A stretch of 10,908 nucleotides of DNA from an uncultured Ruminococcus sp. GTDB taxonomy: Bacteria; Bacillota; Clostridia; Oscillospirales; Acutalibacteraceae. The stretch lies in the NCBI GenBank assembly GCA_902797525.1, contig CADBSZ010000115.1:1-10908 (forward strand), given 5' to 3'. Made by a program: the position numbers and the translations under genes. Shown here in pieces: positions 5,691-10,908 of the stretch. The stretch's first letter is position 1, and each line of letters opens with the position of its first letter. Under the pieces are notes generated by a model. That model ran no database searches. It had not been told where the DNA came from and was given only the letters and a program-made list of their open reading frames with translations.

Positions 5691-5724
5691 CGCTTTTATG
5701 TTGTTTCCAATACTGATTTCACAT

Positions 5725-5781
5725 GCGCCCGCGGCGCTGTTAAAAAGTAGAAAGTCTACTTTTTAATGAAGAATGGTATGA
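5725..5781. repeat. Two-hairpin intergenic repeat, copy B
   Basis: 51/57 identical to 841-897. Small hairpin GCGCC-CGC-GGCGC (5725-5737) keeps its arms and varies only in the loop. The large hairpin has perfect 12-bp arms (5740-5751, 5755-5766) with a T:A pair where copy A has C:G. It ends 7 nt from the stop codon of the gene at 5788-7125. Confidence 0.8.
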
Positions 5782-5787
5782 ATCGTT

Positions 5788-7125
5788 TTAAATCGTGATT
5801 TCGTCGATGTTATCGGAAGAAAATAAAGACGCTTTACGGATAATGCGGTTGTTCGGGCGGTGGAACATGTTATCAAGCATGTAATAAAACGCACCCGGCG
5901 TGCGCAGTCCGCCTGCGGAAACCGCGTCGATGCCCGTATCGGAAAGGAGCCAGTCCGCAAACTGCACGCAGTTGACGTTGACGCCGAAATAACTCTTAAA
6001 GGCGCCGTCAACCACCGTAAATATCTTCGCGTTGACAAACTGAACCAGGTTTTCTCCCGAGTCGCCGTAGCGCTTGCCCGGCTCGGGGGTGGTGATTTCG
6101 GGGTGCTCGATTTTAAACTCCAGCGGCTCGCAGTATTCCTTAAACATGGTGATTCTGTCCTTTACCGCATTAAGCTGCTTTTCGGAAAAGCACGCGCCGT
6201 AGCTGATGAGATAATCGCCACAGTTGTCGATGCAATACTTATAGTACGGAAGTCTGGGAATTTCCGCATAAGTGCCCTGCGAAATAAAGCCTGCCATTTT
6301 GTTTTTGCTCTTGTCATAAGTGCCGTAGGAATACACCGTGTCGCCGATGGCAATATCCATATGACCGAACTGGTTGCCGGCGGGGTCGGTTAAATGAAGG
6401 TTGATTTCAAGATTAACCTCGCCGAAGTTGCTGTTTTCCTTGTATTCCACAACATTTTTATGCTCAAATTTGTTATCGTCAATTTGTTTGTAAATGCCCT
6501 TGACCATGTTTTTAATCTTAAACGCCGTAATCAGATTGGGCATCGCGATGTGCGTACGGCGGCGCATGCGGTCCTCCTCCAGCTCGGAGCGCGTAATTTC
6601 GGCATGAAAATCCCCGAAAAGCGTTATCGCATAGATAAACAGATAGATGGCAATCAAAAGACGCAGCGTTACAAAATTATCAAGCGGAAAAATCGCAAGA
6701 CAGATGCCTGCCAAAATAAAAACAATGGCAAACACGCCGTTCATCACGCCGCCGCGAAAGCCGTTTAAGAAGCAGTTGACGCAAATCGCGGCTCTTACCA
6801 CGCCGACAATCACCGAGACAATGCCGACCAACAAACAAGGCGCAAGTGTGATAAACGAGAAAAAGTACTGCAACAGAATCAAAGCGACTCCGACGAGCAA
6901 ATACAGCAACAGTCCCAAAATGCCTGCCAAACGCCTTTTAATGCGAAAGCCCTGAATCATAATCGAAATGCCGCCCAGCAGCAGGCTGACAGAAACGAGC
7001 GCCACCATTAAAAATTCAACAGTTTCGTTCTCTACGAACAAAAGAATGACTCCCAGTAATGTCACACCCAGTGCGGATAGTAATGTGACAAACGGTTTTC
7101 TGAGCTTTTTTGTTTGTTTTTCCAT
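5788..7125 (-). CDS. Six-TM membrane protein fused to a predicted permuted papain-fold (NlpC/P60-like) domain
   Basis: 445 residues, not a named gene I know. Residues 12-172 form about six TM segments with short loops (about 12-31, 36-58, 67-88, 92-112, 128-147, 153-171), similar in look to the HdeD/DUF308 membrane domain. An acidic/basic linker (180-195) leads to a soluble domain (about 200-445). There GHMDIAIGD (H255, D257) precedes VNCVQFADWLL (C386). His before Cys, in a GH...hydrophobic-GD and a NCxxFA context, is the order seen in circularly permuted papain-like folds (YiiX/LRAT/PPPDE-like and permuted NlpC/P60). Such domains act as amidases, peptidases or acyltransferases on walls or lipids; the substrate here is unknown. 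Start ATG at 7125 has AGGAGG 9 nt upstream, and the promoter is at 7222-7250. It appears monocistronic. TM part clear; catalytic fold inferred from two motifs. Confidence 0.85.
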   Translation of the reverse strand: MEKQTKKLRKPFVTLLSALGVTLLGVILLFVENETVEFLMVALVSVSLLLGGISIMIQGFRIKRRLAGILGLLLYLLVGVALILLQYFFSFITLAPCLLVGIVSVIVGVVRAAICVNCFLNGFRGGVMNGVFAIVFILAGICLAIFPLDNFVTLRLLIAIYLFIYAITLFGDFHAEITRSELEEDRMRRRTHIAMPNLITAFKIKNMVKGIYKQIDDNKFEHKNVVEYKENSNFGEVNLEINLHLTDPAGNQFGHMDIAIGDTVYSYGTYDKSKNKMAGFISQGTYAEIPRLPYYKYCIDNCGDYLISYGACFSEKQLNAVKDRITMFKEYCEPLEFKIEHPEITTPEPGKRYGDSGENLVQFVNAKIFTVVDGAFKSYFGVNVNCVQFADWLLSDTGIDAVSAGGLRTPGAFYYMLDNMFHRPNNRIIRKASLFSSDNIDEITI

Positions 7126-7221
7126 TTGTTTTTGCCTCCTTGAATCCCCTTACCTGCCAAAACAGTTTATGCTAATTGCACAAAAGCGTTGCACGTTTGG
7201 CGGATTTATCGTGTTGATTCT

Positions 7222-7250
7222 ATCATAACACGCTCGGCCGCAAAAATCAA
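7222..7250 (-). promoter_or_regulatory. Sigma-A promoter of the papain-fold membrane protein gene
   Basis: Minus strand TTGATT (7245-7250), 17-nt spacer ending in TGT, then TATGAT (7222-7227): an extended -10 promoter starting near 7215. The leader of about 90 nt contains GCCAAAC (7200-7194) and GTTTTGGC (7164-7157), which can pair, and a direct TTGCAC repeat (plus strand). Confidence 0.65.
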
Positions 7251-7291
7251 TTCCGTTTTGCGAAATTTGTCGAATAATAGAACTTTCAGGC

Positions 7292-7323
7292 AAAAAAACA
7301 GGCAACCTCATAAAGGCTGCCTG
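7292..7323 (-). terminator. Intrinsic terminator of the polysaccharide gene pair (family copy 2)
   Basis: Arms CAGGCAACCT (7299-7308) and AGGCTGCCTG (7314-7323). The one mismatch is A-C on plus RNA but a G-U pair on minus RNA, and a seven-T tail follows on the minus strand (7298-7292). It starts 36 nt beyond the stop codon at 7359. Confidence 0.88.
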
Positions 7324-7358
7324 TGACGAAAGCATACTTTTGAACCGTTTGGCTTTCG

Positions 7359-9338
7359 CTATTCGGTTTTCTCATTCTCCAAATCATGTGACACGATTTT
7401 GTACATATCATAGTGCGAAAAGCCTTTTACCTTTTCTAGCGCAACATATTTTCCTTCGGGCGCATAATGATCGTTGTAATAAATCTGCAAGTCGCTCACC
7501 AGCCCTTCTGTTGCATCGGAGCTTTCCGCGTAATGAAACAGCACAACGATAATATTGCTGTCAATCGCGTCGGGAAACAGATGCTCAATTCCGTGCTTTT
7601 TCATTGATTCACGATAGGTTCTGGAATGCTTGTCCCAACTGCCGAAGGTAATGACATTATCGGGTGTATCCGGTTTAACCAAAGCGTTGACGTTGCTGTC
7701 CGTCATAAAGATTCCGTCTTCTAAAAACAGGTTATCGGGATGCGACTCGATATACGCTTTTACCTGGTGATAATCCTCGGGATACTCCACATATGAGTAA
7801 TTCAGGAAAAGCGCCGCTGCTGTAAATGACGAGGTCAGAATCAGCACAACCGCAATGATACTTTTTAAGACATTTGGGTGTTTTTTGAAATGAAACTTTC
7901 TGAGGTTTTTTTCGTCCAAGCTCAAAATCATCAAAGCATACGCGGGAAGGCAGATGCACACCGCAGCGCTGAAATGAACACGCGAAAGGGCAAGATAGAT
8001 ATACAACGCCGCCGATATCACTGTTATACACAAATTGATAATCTGTTGATAGCGGTTATACAATATCGCGGTGACAACAGTAAACACGCAAATCGGCAGG
8101 AGCAACAGCTTGCTGCTGTTCAATCCGTCGGAAAATCCGCCCGTAGAGGCAAACAGCACTCCCCAAATCGCAGCAAAGGCAACAGCGGGAAAAACAATCT
8201 TAAGCTTTTGCTTTGCCAAAAGCCACAAAATCCATAAAAGAATCACAACCACAACAAAAATCACGGCGTCGATAATGATGATTCCGCTTTTTACTCTTTG
8301 TTGTATGCCGTTTCCTATGATCGTAAACAAGGCGTGAGGCGTGCTTCTGCTGCCTATTCCATCGGCTGCGTGAACCTCAGCATAATCGGCAATTTGCTTC
8401 AGCTTTTCCTTTGTGAAAAAATCATCGTCCACACACCATCTTTTGAGAATATTGGTCTCCGCAAAAGATTCAATGCCAATGGAGCGGTAAAAATCCTTGT
8501 TGGCAAAAAAGTTCGCTATTCTGTAGTCGTTTACCCGCGAAAGCTCTTGATTATACTCATAAAAATCCTGATAATCGGGCGAGGTGTATTTTAACGCATC
8601 GGAAACTTTGTTGACGCCGAACATGACAGCCAACGTCACAACCAAGACGAGTGCGGTTTTGGCATACTTTTTGACTGTCTGCGCCAAAGCTTTTTTAAAT
8701 GTACTGCCCCTTTTCATTCGGAAAAAGCTCGAAAGGAAAACGCCTAACGCAAACGCGGCATCAACTAAGCAAAGCGAAACAAAAGGATTAAACCTTATCT
8801 GCGAGCCGATGAAAAGAAGAAAAGCGCCGCCTATCATCTGAATCAATTGAATACGTTTTCTTTTTTCATACATACAGCCGTAGATAATACACGCAAGCCC
8901 CGCGGCGCATGCGACCGCCGAAGTATGGGTAAACTGAATGACGATGATAAAAAACGAAAAGAAAACAATATCGAATAATACAGAATAAAACAAGCCTTTT
9001 TTCGCGGATAGCTTGTAGAAGAAAAAATAGTTAATGCTACCCAGCGAAACAAAGCAGATGATTTCCTGAAGAATATAATAGAAGCTCAAATGCGAAAAGA
9101 GGGGTTGAAGTTTTGAAACAAACCACGAAAAAAAATAGCCTGTATATACTTCACCGTTTGAAATCAACTTGCAGATTACAGGGTCGTCGCCGCCTGTATA
9201 AATATGAAAATGATTGAGCGGCAGATAGATGAGAAAAAACAGCAAACACAAAAGCAAAGAAGAAAGGAATTTGTGTTTCGTAATGAAGCGGAACAGCGCG
9301 TTTTCTTCGGATTCTTTCCGGGCAATGATGTCTTGCAT
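7359..9338 (-). CDS. Large polytopic membrane protein, GT-C glycosyltransferase-like
   Basis: 659 residues from the chosen start. About 12-13 hydrophobic segments span residues 25-512, and a soluble C-terminal region of about 145 residues (515-659) follows. The first loop after TM1 carries YTGGDDPVI with adjacent acidic D51-D52. That placement is typical of the catalytic acidic residues in GT-C glycosyltransferases, which use lipid-phosphate sugars outside the membrane. No closer family was recognised, so transfer of a sugar to a surface glycan is an inference supported by the upstream acyltransferase. Start: the ATG at 9338 has AAAGGA 7 nt upstream, whereas an in-frame ATG at 9386 has no ribosome site and a polar 16-residue lead that fits no signal. 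The gene is 89 nt after the acyltransferase with no terminator between. Base composition is distinctly AT-rich, unlike the genes below 5500. Confidence 0.82.
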   Translation of the reverse strand: MQDIIARKESEENALFRFITKHKFLSSLLLCLLFFLIYLPLNHFHIYTGGDDPVICKLISNGEVYTGYFFSWFVSKLQPLFSHLSFYYILQEIICFVSLGSINYFFFYKLSAKKGLFYSVLFDIVFFSFFIIVIQFTHTSAVACAAGLACIIYGCMYEKRKRIQLIQMIGGAFLLFIGSQIRFNPFVSLCLVDAAFALGVFLSSFFRMKRGSTFKKALAQTVKKYAKTALVLVVTLAVMFGVNKVSDALKYTSPDYQDFYEYNQELSRVNDYRIANFFANKDFYRSIGIESFAETNILKRWCVDDDFFTKEKLKQIADYAEVHAADGIGSRSTPHALFTIIGNGIQQRVKSGIIIIDAVIFVVVVILLWILWLLAKQKLKIVFPAVAFAAIWGVLFASTGGFSDGLNSSKLLLLPICVFTVVTAILYNRYQQIINLCITVISAALYIYLALSRVHFSAAVCICLPAYALMILSLDEKNLRKFHFKKHPNVLKSIIAVVLILTSSFTAAALFLNYSYVEYPEDYHQVKAYIESHPDNLFLEDGIFMTDSNVNALVKPDTPDNVITFGSWDKHSRTYRESMKKHGIEHLFPDAIDSNIIVVLFHYAESSDATEGLVSDLQIYYNDHYAPEGKYVALEKVKGFSHYDMYKIVSHDLENEKTE

Positions 9339-9427
9339 TTTATCATCCTTTCGGTTGGCGGCCGAGCTTTCGCTCATTCGATTCATTAAAATTCAGTTCG
9401 GCTGCACTTCTTAAAAATCTGACGCAA

Positions 9428-10527
9428 CTAGGGAACAATGTGACGCAGACCGGGTATTTTTCTCAGAAGCATGGTTGTCAGAACCGACAATATCAGCGCA
9501 AGCACGGTAGCCAAAAACACATAAAGAAGAGAGGCTCTTTCTATGTTTACGAGTTTGAGATTCTCCTCAAAGACATCCAGAAAATACCGGTGTATCAGAT
9601 AGATGGGAAAGGTATATCCCTGCAGATAAGTGAACGCTTTGACGGCTTTCTGATTTTTTATCCTCATTCCAAGCTGCTTCACAAGCAGAAAGACGCCGGT
9701 AGAATACAGAACGCACGCAGATTGTAATATCCCTTATAGAACTGCACCACATTGCCGTTGGGGTCGGCCTTTGTTTCAAAATAAGTACCGAGAATATGCG
9801 CCAGCAAGCCCGCAAGCGCAGCAGCGTAGATAAGCAAACGAAATGCGAGTCGGATTTCTCGTTTGTGAAGGACATATCCGACAAGAACAAAAAACAGATA
9901 TTCAAAACCAACATAGATTTTATATGTCCAGCCAAAATCAATATCCGCATAATGCTTGAGCAAGGAAAGCCCAAAGGGTATCACAAAGTTAATGACGAGC
10001 GCTATCCCGATGATATATGTAAAAATCTTCACACGTTTTTCCTTGCGTACCGAAGCAAACAGAGGAATCACCATGTAAATGCAAAACAGCGGAATAAAGA
10101 ACCAGTAAATATCTCTGAACTTTGTATTGACAATGCCGTTAACAACTTTGAGAAACGTCCAGTCTAAGCCTTCGTTCGGCTCTCCGACCAGCATTGCCCA
10201 AATCACCTTGCGATACGCCCACAGCAGGCCTACTACGCTCCATGCCAAAAAAGGGATCACCGCTTTTTTGAATCGTTTTTTGAAGAATTCTTTTGTCGAA
10301 TATCTGTCCTGATAATCAATCAGCGTTGCGCCGGAGAGCATAAAGAATACGGGGACCGCAAAATAAAAAACACTCTCGATAACGTTGGCTGTAGCCCAAT
10401 AAGGCTTTGATCTGTCTAACCAGAAACTGACATTGGCGTGCAGGATAACAACCGAAACAGCGGCAAACACATTCATAACGCTGATATAGGCAATACTGCT
10501 GTTCCGCTTAATGCTGTTCTGATTCAA
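9428..10527 (-). pseudogene. Acyltransferase-3 family (OafA/YrhL-like) gene split by a one-base frameshift
   Basis: Integral membrane O-acyltransferases of this family acetylate or otherwise acylate surface sugars. The first part (10527-9679, 282 codons) shows the usual N-terminus, with catalytic-type histidine H30 in VVILHANVSFW, the FAVPVFFMLSG segment, and RRF-like KKRFKKAVIPFLAW. It ends at YYNL, then runs out of frame to a stop. The second frame resumes at once with CVLYSTGVFLLVKQLG and continues through YTFPIYLIHRYFLDVF, the conserved C-terminal YLIH motif, to the stop at 9428. Adding one base near 9715-9718 (CTGCGTGC from CTGCCGTGC) restores a 366-residue protein of normal length. It could be a true lesion, phase variation or a read error. 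The start is TTG at 10527 with AGGGAGAG 6 nt upstream. It is the first gene of the pair. Confidence 0.88.
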
Positions 10528-10636
10528 AACAATCTCTCCCTATCATCATGATTGATTATCTCTAAAAACCAATGATTGAAGCCGTTTTCACGCAACTTGT
10601 CAGTTGAACGAGCAGCCTCAACGGTTTACAAATCTT

Positions 10637-10664
10637 ATTCTAACATAAATATTACATCTGTCAA
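10637..10664 (-). promoter_or_regulatory. Sigma-A promoter of the acyltransferase/GT-C pair
   Basis: Minus strand TTGACA (10659-10664), 16-nt spacer ending in TGT, TAGAAT (10637-10642): consensus -35 with an extended -10. Start near 10630 gives a leader of about 100 nt, AT-rich in its 3' half, with no riboswitch recognised. Confidence 0.75.
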
Positions 10665-10764
10665 GAGCAATAAATGAATGTCATTTACAGAAAACAAGCC
10701 GTTTTTCATATTCGCAACGCACCGCTTGGCATAAGGTATTATAATTTGTATATTGCAAAGATAT

Positions 10765-10798
10765 AAAAAGCAGGCAACCTTATCATAAGGCTGCCTGC
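10765..10798 (-). terminator. Intrinsic terminator of the off-window upstream gene (family copy 3)
   Basis: 13-bp arms (10770-10782 and 10786-10798) enclose a 3-nt loop. As in copy 2, one position pairs only as G-U on the minus RNA. The minus-strand T tail is at 10769-10765. It implies a minus-strand gene ending just to the right. Confidence 0.82.
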
Positions 10799-10908
10799 GT
10801 ATTGTATTATTTATCCAAGCTCTTCATTGTCGGGATTGACAGTACCGCCGTTTTGTAAGCTGCCAAAAGCTCCTAAGTCCTGTTATTTTCAGGGGTTAAA
10901 ATCTTTCG
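10799..10908 (-). other. Right-edge segment, possible end of an off-window minus-strand gene
   Basis: The terminator at 10765-10798 predicts a gene end here. The best candidate frame ends in a TAA at 10811-10813 and reads 23 sense codons rich in Gly, Asn and Glu, but it is closed upstream by an in-frame stop at 10883-10885. A second frame, ending at 10808, contains a TAG about 20 codons upstream of its end. So either a frameshifted gene end or noncoding sequence is present; no product can be named. Confidence 0.25.

Larger units (their letters stand above)
5452..5787. other. Intergenic region upstream of the cysteine synthase gene (336 bp)
   Basis: It holds, from left to right: the ribosome site of the cysteine synthase gene; a minus-strand TATAAT (5485-5490) without a good -35 at 16-17 nt; about 150 bp (5500-5655) where I see no gene and no recognisable riboswitch; a terminator (5660-5690); and repeat copy B (5725-5781). 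A 60-codon minus-strand open frame (5479-5661) begins at TTG inside the terminator tail, has no ribosome site and is probably chance. Confidence 0.6.

Noticed and set aside
9339..9386. 16-residue N-terminal extension of the GT-C-like protein
   Set aside because: The ATG at 9386 has no Shine-Dalgarno sequence, whereas the ATG at 9338 has AAAGGA at 7 nt. The extension is kept only as an alternative.
10811..10882. 24-codon open stretch before the right-edge terminator
   Set aside because: It has no start codon and is closed by an in-frame stop upstream, so it cannot be called a gene end without assuming a frameshift.

Overview
The window looks like chromosomal DNA from a Gram-positive anaerobe of the Clostridia (an Oscillospirales-like Firmicute is my best guess; I ran no database comparison). 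The signs are a class B sortase with a sortable substrate, a LytR-CpsA-Psr (LCP) protein, a lipobox lipoprotein, strong AGGAGG-type ribosome binding sites, sigma-A promoters close to consensus and compact intrinsic terminators. Every gene but one is on the minus strand.

Read in the direction of minus-strand transcription (high to low coordinates). The right edge holds a terminator for an off-window gene. Next is a surface-polysaccharide pair: an acyltransferase-3 gene split by a one-base frameshift (9428-10527), and a large GT-C-like polytopic membrane protein (7359-9338). This pair is clearly more AT-rich than the genes to its left. Then comes a single gene for a six-TM protein fused to a predicted permuted papain-fold (His then Cys) domain (5788-7125). 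After that lies a cysteine synthase-like PLP enzyme with variant active-site loops (4522-5451).

The only plus-strand gene, a small lipoprotein (4110-4466), converges on the cysteine synthase gene at a bidirectional terminator. It diverges from a cell-wall block through two back-to-back promoters whose hexamers both match the sigma-A consensus exactly.

The cell-wall block (3816 down to 942) encodes a 47-residue exported peptide, a class B sortase, a secreted protein ending in an SPQTG sorting signal, and an LCP-family glycopolymer ligase with a natural nine-histidine run. Together they suggest a module that anchors a protein, and probably a glycopolymer, to peptidoglycan. The left edge carries the first 239 codons of ilvD (branched-chain amino acid synthesis) with its own promoter.

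Three things stand out beyond ordinary annotation. First, a 57-bp two-hairpin repeat occurs twice, at 841-897 and 5725-5781; the copies differ by a compensatory base-pair change, and each sits just past the 3' end of a gene. Second, three near-identical minus-strand terminators share one sequence. Third, the sortase/substrate/peptide/LCP neighbourhood is compact and coherent. I saw no CRISPR array, tRNA, rRNA, insertion sequence or phage gene.
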